A DNA stretch of 64,000 nt from Amycolatopsis circi (GCF_003385235.1 NZ_PQIA01000011.1:1-64000); one strand, 5' to 3'; positions 17,394 through 27,605 are shown, counted from the first letter of the stretch. Translations and numbers: made by a program. Notes: a model not told the origin generated them from the sequence alone.

Positions 17394-20300
17394 TCACGGA
17401 CTGACCTTCGTCGTCGTGGTGGCCTCCTTGGCGACCGGACGGCCGGTCTGGTCCGTTGCCGTCGCGGTGGTCGTCGTGGTCACGTCCGCGCGAGCCGAGA
17501 GCGTGCAGGCGCGGGTGACCTGCTCGCCAGGGCCCAGCTGGGTGACGGTGAACGAGCAGGCCGGGTCGGCGTCGCGAACGGTCACGTCGTGCAAGGGCGC
17601 GTCGCCGGTGTTGCGGAGGGTGCTCACGTACGTCACCGGGTCGCCCGGCCGGATCGGCTGCTGCAGGTAGTCGCGGCGCAGGTCCAGTGCCGGATGAATG
17701 ACCGCGAAGTCCGCTTTCCCGGTCGCGGTGACCGGCGGGCCCCACGGTGCGGCCGCGGTCGCGGTTGCCGGGGCGGCGGTTGCCGGAGCCACGCACTGGT
17801 AGCGCTGGGTTCCGCCGACCGGCAACTCGGCGAAGGTGCGGCCGCAGGCGGGGTCAGTCGCCCGGACGTCGTGCAGCGGCTGGTCGCCGGTGTTGGTCAG
17901 CACGACCTCGAACGGCACCGAGTCGTCCGCTCGATACGCGCTGCTGGCGGCGTGCTTGGCGACGGTAAACGCGGGCTTCTTCACCTTGAACGACGCCTGG
18001 CCGGAGGCGCTCACTGTTCGCTGCGTCGGGTCGGTGCCGGTCACCTTCGCGGTGTTCGTGAACCCGGTCGCGCCCGCGGTGATCGTGCACTGGTACTCGA
18101 TTTGGGCGTCCGGAGCCAGGCTCGGGATCTGGTGCGCACAAGCCGGGGTGCGATCATCCACAACGGACACCGCGGTCAGCGGGACGTCGCCGACGTTGCG
18201 GACCAGCAGCGAGAAGGTGACCTTGTCGCCCTGGCGCACCTCGTAGGGCTGGGCGTCCTTCATGATCGCGAGTTCCGGGTGGATTACGTCGATCTTCGCC
18301 GAGCCGGACGCGGTGACCGGGCGGTTCGTCGGGTCGGTTCCGGTCAGGGTCGCGAGGATGGTGAAGTCGTCCGGTTTGGCCTTCACCGTGCACTGGTAGC
18401 TCTGCGCGGCACCGGGTTCGAGGCGGTCGAACTTCGTCGGGCAGCCGGGATCGTTGCTGGTCACCGCGGTGAGCGGGACGTCGCCGGTGTTGGTGACGGC
18501 GACCGTCACGGTGAGGGCGTCGCCAGCCCGTGCGACGGTCGGGTTCGACGAGGTCATCACAGTGAGCGCGGGGTGGATGACGTCGATGTGCGCGTCGGCG
18601 GACGCGGTGAGCGGCGGGCCGACCGGCGGAGTGCCGGTCGCGTGCGCGGTGCTGACCGTGTCGTCGGCCGGGGCGGGGATGGTGCAGTCGTAGGTCTTGT
18701 TCGCCTTCGGCGCGAGGGTGTCGAGAGCCTTCGCGCACGGGCCTTGGTCGGTGACCTTGACGGCGGTCAGCGGGGCGTCGCCGGTATTGGTGACCGTGAT
18801 GGTGAAGGTGACCGGATCGCCTGCGCGGAAGGGACCGCCGTGGACGGTCTTCGTCAGCGCCAAACCTGGGTGCACGACGGTGAACGCAGCGTCCGCCGTG
18901 GCGGTTACCGTGCCGCCGAGCGGGTCTGCGGCGGTCACCTTAGTGGTGTTCGAGTAGCCGTCCGGTCCGGCTTTGGCGGTGCAGGTGTAGTGCTGTTCTT
19001 CTCCTGCCGCCAGGGCGGGGAAGTCGCGGGCGCAGTCCGGCGTGTTTTGGTCCACAATGGACACCTTGGTCAGCGGGACGTCTCCGCTGTTGCGCACGGT
19101 GACGGTGAAGGTGACTTGGTCACCCTCGCGCACCTGCGTCGGCGCGACGGTCTGAGTGATCTGGACGGCAGGGTGGATGACGTCGACGTGCGCGCTCGCG
19201 TTTGCGTTGACCGGACGGCTGGACGGATCGGTGCCGGTGACGGTCGCGTCGCTGATGAGGTCGTCGGTTGTGGGATGAGTGCAGGTGTAGGTCTGTTTTG
19301 CCTGTGGGGCAAGGGTTCCCAGCCGCTTCGCACATTCTGGGACGGAGGCGTCGGCGACCTGGGTGTCGTGGAGTTCGGTGTCGCCAGCATTGGTCACGGT
19401 CAGAGCGAACGTCGCGGGCTCGCCTGGGTGCACGACGATCGGTGCCGCACTTTGCGCGAGCGTGATGAGCGGATGGATCACGTCGATTGCCGCTTCAGTC
19501 GCCGCTGTCACCGGTGCACCGACCGGCGGTTTCGCGGTGACCTGCAGTGCTTCGGTCACGTCGGCGCCCGGCGCGGTCGTGGCGCAGTCGAGCGTCCAGT
19601 TGGCTCCGGGGGCGAGTGTGTCGTGTTGCTGCGTACAGCCTTCGGCGCGGGCCATCGACGTGACGGCCAGTCCGGTGAGCGGCACGTCGCCGGTGTTCGC
19701 CACGATCACGTGCACTGCAACGGCGTCGTTCTCGCGGAACGGCCCGCCTTGGACTGTCGCGGTCATGGTCACCGCTGGGTGCTGAACGGTGAATGCCGCG
19801 CTCGCCTTCGCGGTTACTGGACGTCCGGTCGGGTCGGCACCGGTTACGGTCAGGTCGTTCGCGAAGCCCTGCGTTCCGGCGACCGTGGTGCAGGTGAAGG
19901 TCTGTTTACCTTGCGCAGCAATGGTTCCGATGGCCCGAGCGCATTCCGCGACACGGTCGTCTGCCACTGCGACGTCATGCAGCTCGGCGTCACCCGTGTT
20001 GCTTACCGTGACCGTGAACGTGACACGGTCCCCCTCGCGCACCTGCGAAGGCGCGGCGGCAGCGCTGGCTTCCAGCGCCGGGTGAACCACGTCGACCCGC
20101 GCCTCCGCGGTTGCGCGCTGTGTTGTTCCGAGCTGATCTTTGCCAGTCGCGACAACGGTATTGGTCACGTCGTCCGCCCGGGCTAACTGTTCGCACTTGT
20201 ACGTCTCGACCGCGTTGGGGGCCAGGGTGCCGAATTCGCGGACACAACCGGGCACGCTGTCGTCAGCTACCGCGACGGCGTCGAGCGGCACGTCGCCAGG

Positions 20301-21389
20301 GTTGCGCACCGTGACCGTGAAGGCGACGCGGTCCCCTTCACGCACCTGCGCGGGGGAGGCCGCCGCGGTGACCGTCAGGGCCGGGTGGATCACTGTGACC
20401 GTCGCCGAGGACTTGGCCGTGACCGGTCGGCCGGTTCCGTCCGTACCCGTGGCGGTGATGCTGTTTGTCGTGGTCTGCGCGGGTTTCGCGGTGCAGGAGT
20501 AGGTCTGCTGAGTCCCAGGCGTGAGTACGCCGAAGGACCGCGAGCACGCCGGATTCGTGTCGTCAGTGACGTCGACCGGATTGAGGGGACTGTCGCCGGT
20601 ATTGCGCACGGTGACATTCCAGGTGACCTGGTCCCCGCCGTGCACCACAGGCGGGACGGCCGCCTTCGAGACGGACAGTGCAGGCGTGATGAGGGGGACT
20701 TTCGCGTCCGCAGACGAGGTGACGACCTTGCCGAGCGGGTCGATCCCCTTCACGGTCGCGCTGGCTCCGTCCGGCAGCGGAACCGTCGCCGCGCAAGTGC
20801 CCACCACCGATTGCCCCGGCGCGAGAGACCCGACGGCGCGAGCGCACGAGGGGACCGCTGGGTCGCCGATGGTCACGTCACGCAGCGGAACGTCGCCGGT
20901 ATTGATGGTCTTGAGCGTGAAGGTCGCCTGATCGCCAGCACGATAAGCCGGTTTGTCGACCTGCTGACTCAACGTCACGGCCGGACGGAGGACATCGACG
21001 TTGCTGCCCGCCGAAGCCGAGAACTGTTCCCCGCCGGAGCCAACGCCAGTCACCTTGACCGTCGAGACGAAGCCCTTTTCGGGCGCGGCGAACGTGCATT
21101 GATAGCGCGTGCTGGCCCCCGGAGCGAGGGTCCCGATCTTCTTGCCGCACTGCGGGTTCTGCTCGTCCACGGCGTCCACATCGGACACTGGGCCGGAAGC
21201 CGGGTTCGTCACGCTCACCGTGAACGTCACCTGGTCGCCAGCGTGTACCCGATGCGGTGCGGCGACCGCCGTGACCTGCAGATCCTGCGTCGGCCGGGCA
21301 GGTGCCGCCGTCGCGGCGTGCGCGGCCGGGGGCAGCAGGGTGGCCATCAGGCCAAGGACTAAGAGCAGACGTTTCCCGGCCGAAACCAT
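17394..21389 (-). CDS. Giant secreted protein with 13 Ig-like DUF11/CARDB-type repeats
   Basis: A 1331-residue protein with a clear signal peptide (MVSAGKRLLLVLGLMATLLP, cleavage after AHA). The rest is 13 tandem repeats of about 93-101 residues. Each has the pattern PA.VR.GD.VTFTVTV.NTGD.PL..V.V.D, a first Cys, LAPG, then YxC, and ends VTAxAxVxVIHP. The two cysteines per repeat suggest one disulfide per domain. There is no LPxTG motif or C-terminal membrane helix, so it is probably released or held non-covalently. Repeats fall into three subtypes in the order A-B-C (see findings). Function is unknown: a surface stalk, adhesin or matrix protein. A marR gene ends 64 bases upstream of its start, and rph is divergent at its 3' side. 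Confidence 0.85.
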   Translation of the reverse strand: MVSAGKRLLLVLGLMATLLPPAAHAATAAPARPTQDLQVTAVAAPHRVHAGDQVTFTVSVTNPASGPVSDVDAVDEQNPQCGKKIGTLAPGASTRYQCTFAAPEKGFVSTVKVTGVGSGGEQFSASAGSNVDVLRPAVTLSQQVDKPAYRAGDQATFTLKTINTGDVPLRDVTIGDPAVPSCARAVGSLAPGQSVVGTCAATVPLPDGASATVKGIDPLGKVVTSSADAKVPLITPALSVSKAAVPPVVHGGDQVTWNVTVRNTGDSPLNPVDVTDDTNPACSRSFGVLTPGTQQTYSCTAKPAQTTTNSITATGTDGTGRPVTAKSSATVTVIHPALTVTAAASPAQVREGDRVAFTVTVRNPGDVPLDAVAVADDSVPGCVREFGTLAPNAVETYKCEQLARADDVTNTVVATGKDQLGTTQRATAEARVDVVHPALEASAAAAPSQVREGDRVTFTVTVSNTGDAELHDVAVADDRVAECARAIGTIAAQGKQTFTCTTVAGTQGFANDLTVTGADPTGRPVTAKASAAFTVQHPAVTMTATVQGGPFRENDAVAVHVIVANTGDVPLTGLAVTSMARAEGCTQQHDTLAPGANWTLDCATTAPGADVTEALQVTAKPPVGAPVTAATEAAIDVIHPLITLAQSAAPIVVHPGEPATFALTVTNAGDTELHDTQVADASVPECAKRLGTLAPQAKQTYTCTHPTTDDLISDATVTGTDPSSRPVNANASAHVDVIHPAVQITQTVAPTQVREGDQVTFTVTVRNSGDVPLTKVSIVDQNTPDCARDFPALAAGEEQHYTCTAKAGPDGYSNTTKVTAADPLGGTVTATADAAFTVVHPGLALTKTVHGGPFRAGDPVTFTITVTNTGDAPLTAVKVTDQGPCAKALDTLAPKANKTYDCTIPAPADDTVSTAHATGTPPVGPPLTASADAHIDVIHPALTVMTSSNPTVARAGDALTVTVAVTNTGDVPLTAVTSNDPGCPTKFDRLEPGAAQSYQCTVKAKPDDFTILATLTGTDPTNRPVTASGSAKIDVIHPELAIMKDAQPYEVRQGDKVTFSLLVRNVGDVPLTAVSVVDDRTPACAHQIPSLAPDAQIEYQCTITAGATGFTNTAKVTGTDPTQRTVSASGQASFKVKKPAFTVAKHAASSAYRADDSVPFEVVLTNTGDQPLHDVRATDPACGRTFAELPVGGTQRYQCVAPATAAPATATAAAPWGPPVTATGKADFAVIHPALDLRRDYLQQPIRPGDPVTYVSTLRNTGDAPLHDVTVRDADPACSFTVTQLGPGEQVTRACTLSARADVTTTTTATATDQTGRPVAKEATTTTKVSP

Positions 21390-21452
21390 GCGCGCAAGTT
21401 TTCCACCATCCGGTGACGCCGCGGCGATTCTTTACCCGGCAGTGGGATTACC

Positions 21453-21923
21453 TCACTCCGCTGAGCGATGAGTGAGACGCACGGTTGACTCGTGGGTGAT
21501 AGCCGCTGCCTGTTCGAGGAAGCCGATCACCGTTTGGAGTTGCTCGTCGGAGTAGCCGGCCGCCATCGACTTCATCGCCGCGACCATGTGGTCCCACAGC
21601 GGCGCGATGCGCTCGACGTTCGCCGGGTCGACGCGGACGAGGACTTTCCGCCGGTCGTCCGGATGCGGCATCCGGTTGACGACGCCCTTGCGCTCGAGCC
21701 GGTCGACCAGCGCGGTGACGGACGCGGGCGCGAGCCCGGCGTACCCGGCCAGTTCCTTCGGCGTGAGCGGGCCGAGGCGGGCGAGGTATTCGGTGACCTT
21801 GCTTTCGACCGTCGAAAGCCCGTTCTGCTCGGCGAGCGCGGTGTGGAACATGACCGTCTCGGTCGACATCACCCGAGAACGATGCAGCAACTCAGCGACC
21901 AGATCCTCGCGCTCGCTTGACAT
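21453..21923 (-). CDS. MarR-family transcriptional regulator
   Basis: A 156-residue winged-helix regulator. The DNA-binding part spans about residues 35-105, with LTPKELAGYAGLAPASVTAL, the recognition helix, then LVDRLERKGVVNRMPHPDDRRKV, the wing. It is divergent from the FAD-dependent monooxygenase gene. The 71-bp gap between them holds an imperfect palindrome (21946-21963). Local repression of both genes, relieved by a phenolic or aromatic ligand, is the usual arrangement, but the ligand is inferred only. Confidence 0.9.
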   Translation of the reverse strand: MSSEREDLVAELLHRSRVMSTETVMFHTALAEQNGLSTVESKVTEYLARLGPLTPKELAGYAGLAPASVTALVDRLERKGVVNRMPHPDDRRKVLVRVDPANVERIAPLWDHMVAAMKSMAAGYSDEQLQTVIGFLEQAAAITHESTVRLTHRSAE

Positions 21924-21945
21924 GCCAGGGAGTCTAGCGGACTAT

Positions 21946-21963
21946 TTAGTTCGATAGAACGAA
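21946..21963. promoter_or_regulatory. Candidate MarR operator
   Basis: TTAGTTCGATAGAACGAA is an 18-bp interrupted palindrome: TT-GTTC-N4-GAAC-AA with a mismatch at positions 3/16. The size and divergent-promoter position are typical of MarR sites. The surrounding sequence is AT-rich compared with the rest of the window. Confidence 0.6.
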
Positions 21964-21994
21964 TTACTTTCTAAGATATTCGAGGGGACGAATC

Positions 21995-23191
21995 ATGGCA
22001 CGAGTTTTGATCGCGGGCGGGGGTATCGCGGGGGCGATCACCGCGATCGCGCTGCACGAGGTGGGCCACGAACCGGTGCTGTACGAGGCGTACGACCGAA
22101 GCTCGGAAGGGGTCGGCGCGTTCCTGACGCTCGCTGTGAACGGTATCGACGCGCTGACGCCGTTGGGCCTGAAACCGCTGGTCAAAGACCTGGGCTTCGA
22201 CACGCCGCGGATGACGCTCAGGCTCGGCAACGGCCGTCGGCTCAGCGAGTTCCCGCTCGGCGGGCCGCTGCCGGACGGCACGGTGAGCCAGACCGTCTTG
22301 CGCTCCGACCTCTATGTGGCGCTGCGTGACGAGGCGGCCAGACGCGGCGTGCACACGGAGTTCGGCAAGCGCCTGACCGACGCCCAGCAGACGGCGGACG
22401 GCGTCACCGCGACCTTCGCCGACGGCACGAAAGCCCATGGTGACCTGCTGATCGGGGCGGACGGCCTCCGGTCGGCCGTCCGCGGAATCCTCGATCCCTC
22501 CGCGCCGTCGCCGCGGTATGTGCCGCTGCTCAACACCGGCGGCTTCGCGCGCGGCCTCGATCTCGACGACGAGCCGGGCGTCATGCACATGGTGTTCGGC
22601 CGCAAAGCATTCTTCGCGTACGTGCTCGCCCCGGACGGGGTGATCTGGTGGTTCGCGAACGTGCCGCACGCCAGCGAGCCGACGGAATCCGACCTCGCCG
22701 CGATGCGCGGTCCGGGCTGGCGGAAGCGGCTGCTCGACTTGGCCCGCCCCGACCGCACGCCGGCCACCGCGCTCATCGAGGCCAGCGAAAACATCTACGA
22801 ACCGTGGGCGACGTACGACTTTCCGACGGTCCCAGTGTGGCACCGCGGCAGGATCGGCCTCATCGGCGACGCCGCGCACGCGACGTCACCCGCGGCCGGC
22901 CAGGGTGCGTCGATGGCGATCGAGGACGCGGTGACGCTCGCGAGGTGCCTGCGCGACGTGCCCGACCCGGCGGCCGCGTTGACGACCTTCGAGGCGTTGC
23001 GCCGGGAGCGGGTCGAAGCCGTTGTGGCGCAAGGAAAACGCAACGGCGACGCCAAAGCCCCCGGCCCGGTCGGCCGCGTGCTCCGCGACTTCTTCATCTC
23101 CCGCGCCGTGCGCAAACCGGCGACCGACGACCCGAACCGGTTCATGTGGGACTACCGGCTCGACTGGGAGGCCCCGGTGAAAGCGGCTTAG
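21995..23191 (+). CDS. FAD-dependent aromatic-type monooxygenase
   Basis: A 398-residue flavoprotein of the class A (p-hydroxybenzoate hydroxylase-like) monooxygenases, which use NAD(P)H and O2. The dinucleotide-binding motif [19 protein letters not shown] lies at about residues 5-23. The DG motif region is [14 protein letters not shown] at about 150-165. The second FAD-binding motif [20 protein letters not shown] lies at about 288-307. The substrate is unknown. It is divergent from and probably controlled by the MarR gene. Its TAG stop interlocks with the dcd stop on the other strand (two shared bases). Confidence 0.9.
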   Translation: MARVLIAGGGIAGAITAIALHEVGHEPVLYEAYDRSSEGVGAFLTLAVNGIDALTPLGLKPLVKDLGFDTPRMTLRLGNGRRLSEFPLGGPLPDGTVSQTVLRSDLYVALRDEAARRGVHTEFGKRLTDAQQTADGVTATFADGTKAHGDLLIGADGLRSAVRGILDPSAPSPRYVPLLNTGGFARGLDLDDEPGVMHMVFGRKAFFAYVLAPDGVIWWFANVPHASEPTESDLAAMRGPGWRKRLLDLARPDRTPATALIEASENIYEPWATYDFPTVPVWHRGRIGLIGDAAHATSPAAGQGASMAIEDAVTLARCLRDVPDPAAALTTFEALRRERVEAVVAQGKRNGDAKAPGPVGRVLRDFFISRAVRKPATDDPNRFMWDYRLDWEAPVKAA

Positions 23192-23769
23192 CGCCAGGTG
23201 TCGACGCGGTGGAAGTTCTTGTACGCCCGGCTCGGCGTCGGCCCGCGCTGCCCCTGGTAGCGGGAGCCGGCCTCGCTGGAGCCGTACGGGAATTCCGCCG
23301 AGCTGGACAGCCGGAAAATGCACAGCTGGCCGATTTTCATGCCTGGCCACAGCGTGATCGGCAGGTTCGCGACGTTCGACAGCTCGAGCGTGATGTGCCC
23401 GGAGAAGCCGGGGTCGATGAAGCCCGCGGTGGAGTGGGTGAGCAGCCCGAGGCGCCCGAGCGAGGACTTGCCCTCGAGCCGTCCGGCGAGGTCGTCGGCG
23501 AGGGAGACCTGCTCGAACGTGGACCCGAGCACGAACTCGCCGGGGTGCAGCACGAACGGCTCGTCGCCCTCTTTTTCGACCAGCGAGGTCAGCTCGTCCT
23601 GCTGCAGCTGCGGGTCGATGTGGGTGTACTTGCTGTTGTCGAAGACCCGGAAGTAACGGTCGAGCCGGACGTCGATGCTGGACGGCTGGACCATGTCAGG
23701 GTCGAAGGGGTCGATGCCGAGTCGGCCGGCGTCGAGCTCTTTGCGGAGGTCACGGTCACTGAGCAGCAC
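23188..23769 (-). CDS. dcd: dCTP deaminase (probably dUMP-forming)
   Basis: A 193-residue trimeric deaminase acting in dUMP supply for thymidylate synthesis. Conserved motifs are [12 protein letters not shown], the nucleotide-binding [11 protein letters not shown], and [21 protein letters not shown] with the catalytic Glu. The C-terminal [13 protein letters not shown] closes over the nucleotide. Length and motifs fit the actinobacterial enzyme, which in M. tuberculosis is bifunctional (dCTP to dUMP). Convergent with the monooxygenase gene. Confidence 0.96.
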   Translation of the reverse strand: MLLSDRDLRKELDAGRLGIDPFDPDMVQPSSIDVRLDRYFRVFDNSKYTHIDPQLQQDELTSLVEKEGDEPFVLHPGEFVLGSTFEQVSLADDLAGRLEGKSSLGRLGLLTHSTAGFIDPGFSGHITLELSNVANLPITLWPGMKIGQLCIFRLSSSAEFPYGSSEAGSRYQGQRGPTPSRAYKNFHRVDTWR

Positions 23770-23778
23770 GGATGCAGC

Positions 23779-24951
23779 CTATCGGGCGGGCAGGCGGTGC
23801 CGAGGCACCCCTCCGTTCAGCCGCTTGAGGTACCGCCGGCGCCCGAACGCACCGAGCGCCTCCTGCAGCGCAGTCGCCCCGGGGACGAGCTGCCGGACAG
23901 TCTCCGCCGCGTAATTCACCCCCGCGACGGCGAGCACCGCGGCCTGCGCGACCGGGTTGTCCGGCAGCCCGAGAAAGTCGGCGTTGTCGCGCCCGAGCAC
24001 GAGCCGGCTGATCGCGGAATGCACGCCGACGTTCACCTGCGCGAGGACCTTCCCGGCCGCCCCGCGCCCCTCGCCGATCGCCGCGTGCGCATCGACGAGG
24101 GCGCGGGCGAGCCGCTTCGAGTCGTCGTCCGGAATGAACTCGGTGGCGGCGAGCATCCAGAGCAGCCGCCAAGCGTCGTCCTCGTCGGCGGGCAGCAGTT
24201 CGTCAGCGACGCCCATCAGCCAGCCGACATAACGCCAAAGATGCAGGATGTCGGCCTTCTCGCGGGCGGTGTAGCGGAGGCCGAGGAGTTGCGTGCCGAA
24301 GACGTAGACGAGCGAGAAGAGCAGGAGGGTGCCCGCGGTCTGGACCTGATTGACCGGACGATCCCACCGATCGTAATCCCAGTCAGGCCGGTTGTTCATC
24401 GCCCGACGGACGTGCGCGTGCACCAGCCGAATCCGGAGCGCTGCCTGGTAGCCCGTGCCATGTTTCTCGAGCGCCCCCGGGGTCGTGACGTCGATCCACC
24501 ACGCCGCGGTCTCGACCAGCCGCCGCGGTGCCCGATGTTCGATTTCCCCGGTGCCGACCAGGGATTTCGTCGCGCGCGAGGCTAGGTAGCCGCCCATCAA
24601 CGACATGTCACCGAGCGGGAAGAGCCCGAGCAGCCCCGCTCTGGTGATCGCCTTCGCGCCGCTGACGAGCCTTTGGTGATCAACCCAGTACGGGGTGGCT
24701 TCGACGTGGTCTATGAAGGTTGTGAGTTCCGATGGGACTTGTTCCCCGGCCAGCGCTTGGTCAACTCGGGTTTGATTGTGGGGTTCGCGGTGCAGCCACT
24801 CGACGACCGCGTCGGCCAGGGCGTCTTCCTGCTGCGCGAACGTCCGGAGCTTTTTGAGCTGGCCTTCGTCCGCAGTGGCACCTCTCGTTCGGGCTGCCAG
24901 CCGGAACCCGCCTTGGCGAAACATCTCCGGGGGCATCTCGGGGCCGTCCAT
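23779..24951 (-). CDS. DUF2236 family oxygenase-like protein (Lcp/MpaB-type)
   Basis: A 390-residue, largely helical protein of the DUF2236 superfamily. This family includes the haem b latex-clearing protein Lcp and MpaB-type oxygenases. Visible family features are ASRATKSLVGTGEIEHRAPRR and RIRLVHAHVRRAM, which hold the Lys/Thr, Glu, Arg and His positions seen around the haem in Lcp. There is no twin-arginine signal, so unlike secreted Lcp it is probably cytoplasmic. The substrate is unknown. The ATG has GGAGG 7 bases upstream; longer starts would overlap the tRNA promoter region. Confidence 0.72.
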   Translation of the reverse strand: MDGPEMPPEMFRQGGFRLAARTRGATADEGQLKKLRTFAQQEDALADAVVEWLHREPHNQTRVDQALAGEQVPSELTTFIDHVEATPYWVDHQRLVSGAKAITRAGLLGLFPLGDMSLMGGYLASRATKSLVGTGEIEHRAPRRLVETAAWWIDVTTPGALEKHGTGYQAALRIRLVHAHVRRAMNNRPDWDYDRWDRPVNQVQTAGTLLLFSLVYVFGTQLLGLRYTAREKADILHLWRYVGWLMGVADELLPADEDDAWRLLWMLAATEFIPDDDSKRLARALVDAHAAIGEGRGAAGKVLAQVNVGVHSAISRLVLGRDNADFLGLPDNPVAQAAVLAVAGVNYAAETVRQLVPGATALQEALGAFGRRRYLKRLNGGVPRHRLPAR

Positions 24952-25066
24952 CGCGCACCTCCGCACCGTGGGTCGACAACAAGTGTTGTCACTTCGCCGT
25001 GCGGGCGTCAAGGCATGCCCCCGCTGGACATGGGGGTGCTGAGGTTGTGTATGCTGGCCGAGTACT

Positions 25067-25137
25067 GCGGATGTAGTTCAATGGTAGAACATCAGCTTCC
25101 CAAGCTGAATACGCGGGTTCGATTCCCGTCATCCGCT
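25067..25137 (+). tRNA. tRNA-Gly (anticodon CCC)
   Basis: A 71-nt cloverleaf. The acceptor stem GCGGATG (25067-25073) pairs with CATCCGC (25130-25136), and T at 25137 is the discriminator. The D-arm contains AGTTCAATGGTAGAACA. The anticodon stem TCAGC/GCTGA holds the loop TTCCCAA, giving anticodon CCC. The T-arm is GCGGG-TTCGATT-CCCGT. The CCA end is not encoded. It reads GGG glycine codons. Confidence 0.97.
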
Positions 25138-25162
25138 CTCTTGGTTGTTTTTGCAGCTCATG

Positions 25163-25193
25163 AGGGCCACTTCCCGAAACGGGAGGCGGCCCT
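25163..25193. terminator. Hairpin downstream of tRNA-Gly
   Basis: AGGGCC-A-CTTCCCG, loop AAA, CGGGAGG-C-GGCCCT. Fourteen pairs form with a single A-C mismatch and one wobble. It begins 26 bases after the tRNA and probably ends its transcript. Its outer bases (TGAGGG...CCCT) faintly resemble the family B palindrome and it may be a decayed relative. Confidence 0.55.
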
Positions 25194-25430
25194 TGCGAGT
25201 TTCTTCTGGCCTTATTCGGCTGCACTGTTTCGAAGAAATCCATTATGGACATTCAGCGCAGCTGCGGCAGCGCACATCCCGCTGATTGAGCCAGCCCTTC
25301 TGGTAAGCCTCCGGATCCTCGACTGTCGCCAGTTGATCGACTGGTGTTTTGGGCTGCGATGCGCAAGCCTCGAGGCTCCACTTGGCAACGCATCCGGACG
25401 AGCGCTTCGATTCAGGCAGAGCGCTCCGGA
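25194..25430. other. Intergenic stretch between tRNA-Gly and permease gene
   Basis: About 240 bases with lower G+C than the flanking genes. I see no convincing gene, promoter or repeat. It lies next to a tRNA 3' end, a common integration point. However, no integrase fragment or duplicate of the tRNA 3' end is visible here. Confidence 0.4.
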
Positions 25431-26813
25431 TTACCCGGCGTCAGTCATCGCGTCTTCCTGCAGAGCCGACGGCGTTGCCCTGCGGTGGAACCAAAACAAC
25501 CCGCACAGCACCGCCAGCCAAACCACCCCGACGAGGAGCGCCAGGCGGGTGTCCTCGGCGAACGCCATCACCACGAAGATGAACACCATGAACACCATCG
25601 TCAAAACCTGACCCACCGGCCAGAACGGCACCGGGAACGCCAGATCCGCAGCAGGCGACCGGCGGCGGGCTCGGTAGTGCGTCAGCAGGATCATGAACCA
25701 AACCCACACAGTCGCGAACGTGCCCACCGACGCGATCAGCAGGAAAGCGCTGTCCGGCAACAGGTAGTTCAGAACCACAGCCAGGCTTAGGGCGGCAGCA
25801 ACGACCAGAACGGTCATCCACGGGATGCCATTGCGCGTAACCCGAGCCATGACCGCGGGGGCTTGGCCTCGCTGGGCCAGGCCGTAGATCATTCGTCCGG
25901 CGCCGAAGATGTCGCTGTTGATGGCGGACAGCGCGGCCGTGACCACGACGATGTTCAGAACCGTTGCGGCGGAGTGCAATCCAAGGCCGGCGAAGATTTG
26001 GACGAAGGGGCTTCCGGAGGTGCTGATCGTGTTCCACGGGTTCAGCATCATGATGATCGCCAGGGTCGCCACGTAGAAAAGCAAGACCCGTACGGGAACG
26101 GTGTTGACGGCCTTTGGCATGGCGGTGCGCGGGTCTTCCGACTCGGCTGCGGTGAGGCCGAGAATCTCCGTGCCGCCGAAGGCGAACATCACCAAGGCGA
26201 ACGAAGCGATGAAACCGCCGATGCCGTTGGGGAACCAGCCGCCGTGGGACCACAGGTTGGTGACGCTGCCGGAATTAGCACCGAAGCCGAAGATCAGGAT
26301 TGCCGCGCCGCCAAGGATCATCGCGACGATGGCGACTACTTTGACCAGGGTGAACCAGAATTCCAGTTCACCGTAAACCCGTACGCTGACCAGGTTTGCG
26401 GCGGCGATCACCAGGATCGTCAGCACTACCCAGATCCACCGTGGCACGTCGGGGAACCAGAATCCCATATACACAGCCAAAGCTGTCACATCGGCGACGC
26501 AGACGATCACCATCTCGAACGCATAGGTCCAGCCGGTCAGGAAGCCTGCCAGCGGACCCAGGTGTTTCCGTGCGTATTCGCCGAACGAGCCGGGCGCGGG
26601 ATCGTTGACGGCCATCTCGCCCAACGCCCTCAGGACGAAGAAAATCGCCGCTCCGCCAATGAGATACGCGAGCAGGACCGACGGCCCGGCCTTGGCGATC
26701 GTGTCCGAGGAGCCGTAGAACAATCCGGTGCCGATCGCCGAGCCCAAGGCGATGAACCGGATGTGCCTGCCGTTCAACCGGCGGCTCAAACCATCCCCGG
26801 ACTTCGTCGTCAT
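25431..26813 (-). CDS. APC-superfamily amino-acid permease (AAT family)
   Basis: A 460-residue inner-membrane permease with about 12 helices. The family signature [20 protein letters not shown] is at the N-terminus (about residues 13-32). [20 protein letters not shown] and ETFxxGxE-like [19 protein letters not shown] follow. It resembles the GabP/ProY/AnsP-type importers of amino acids or GABA; the substrate cannot be fixed. The ATG at 26813 is chosen for its GGGAGG site and because longer starts add a non-hydrophobic, non-conserved leader. Confidence 0.9.
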   Translation of the reverse strand: MTTKSGDGLSRRLNGRHIRFIALGSAIGTGLFYGSSDTIAKAGPSVLLAYLIGGAAIFFVLRALGEMAVNDPAPGSFGEYARKHLGPLAGFLTGWTYAFEMVIVCVADVTALAVYMGFWFPDVPRWIWVVLTILVIAAANLVSVRVYGELEFWFTLVKVVAIVAMILGGAAILIFGFGANSGSVTNLWSHGGWFPNGIGGFIASFALVMFAFGGTEILGLTAAESEDPRTAMPKAVNTVPVRVLLFYVATLAIIMMLNPWNTISTSGSPFVQIFAGLGLHSAATVLNIVVVTAALSAINSDIFGAGRMIYGLAQRGQAPAVMARVTRNGIPWMTVLVVAAALSLAVVLNYLLPDSAFLLIASVGTFATVWVWFMILLTHYRARRRSPAADLAFPVPFWPVGQVLTMVFMVFIFVVMAFAEDTRLALLVGVVWLAVLCGLFWFHRRATPSALQEDAMTDAG

Positions 26814-26952
26814 CGACGGAACCTCCCGAAATCGGCGGCCCGCGGCGCATCGGCGCGCGAGCGGGTCGGCACAGTAGAACTGATCCGGCCGGGGCCGCCC
26901 AACCAACGACGACGGGAAAGCGTCTGCGATTTCAGACGGTCCACAAAGGACG

Positions 26953-27603
26953 TCAGCCTTCCACCAATTCCCACGGCGCACCGGGTTCGGCGCGGTCGAA
27001 CACCTGGCCCGGCGCGGCGAGCAAGGTCGACACGACGTCCGGGTACAGCTGCACGACGTGTTCCAGTTCCAGGCCTTCCACCTCGAAGTCTTCCGCCTCG
27101 GGAACCTCGAAGCCGACGAACAGCCACGTTCCGTCCTGCTCCCGGACGACCTGGCGGACCGCGCGCGCCGGAGCGGTGGCGGTCGTTCCGATTTCGGTCA
27201 AGCCGGTGCTCAGCTGGACTTCTTCCAGCGGCGAACCGGGATGCGTCCAGGCGGCGATCCGGGCGTCGCGGTGGGCCAGGTCCTCGTCGACGTCATCGGA
27301 ATCCGACACCGAGCTGAGCAGCCAGGTGAGCCGCTCCGCGTCCCAGTCCGCGGCCATCCCCGCGGGCACGTCGGCCAGCGCGACCAGATGCGGCAGCAGG
27401 GCCACCGCCTCGCGCAGGACCATCGCGCCGAACAGCTGGCGGTTGACCTCCATGTCCTCTTCGAACTCGGCGCCGTCGCTGATGAACCAGTCCCCGTCGT
27501 CGTCGAGGACGACGAAGGCCAGTTTCTCCGGGTGCTCCACCAGCTCGTGCGCGATGATCACCGGGGATTCCGGGTCCTGTCGCAGCGGCCATTCCTCGGA
27601 CAT
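26953..27603 (-). CDS. Hypothetical protein, second of two tandem paralogues (possible DUF2185/Imm33-like domain)
   Basis: A 216-residue acidic, soluble protein with no signal peptide. It is clearly related along its whole length to the gene before it. Shared blocks are MSEEW..RQDP.S, WDAE...W, WTHPGSP/WPHPGSP, FVGFEVP, and LE.V.QLYP.VV. The N-terminal ~85 residues have a pattern ([10 protein letters not shown], then [11 protein letters not shown]) like DUF2185, an Imm33-type immunity domain, but this is weak. Its ATG lies two bases after the upstream stop. The function is unknown. Confidence 0.75.
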   Translation of the reverse strand: MSEEWPLRQDPESPVIIAHELVEHPEKLAFVVLDDDGDWFISDGAEFEEDMEVNRQLFGAMVLREAVALLPHLVALADVPAGMAADWDAERLTWLLSSVSDSDDVDEDLAHRDARIAAWTHPGSPLEEVQLSTGLTEIGTTATAPARAVRQVVREQDGTWLFVGFEVPEAEDFEVEGLELEHVVQLYPDVVSTLLAAPGQVFDRAEPGAPWELVEG

Positions 27604-27605
27604 GT

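Noticed and set aside
17361-20186. 941-codon plus-strand open frame
   Set aside because: It is the antisense of the 13-repeat protein; its apparent repeats are only the complement of the real ones.
24989-25252. Minus-strand open frame containing MTGIEPAYSAWEADVLP
   Set aside because: It lies antisense over tRNA-Gly. This peptide is a well-known false translation of bacterial tRNA genes.
25060-25430. tRNA-Gly as an attachment site for an integrated element
   Set aside because: No second copy of the tRNA 3' end and no integrase are present nearby.
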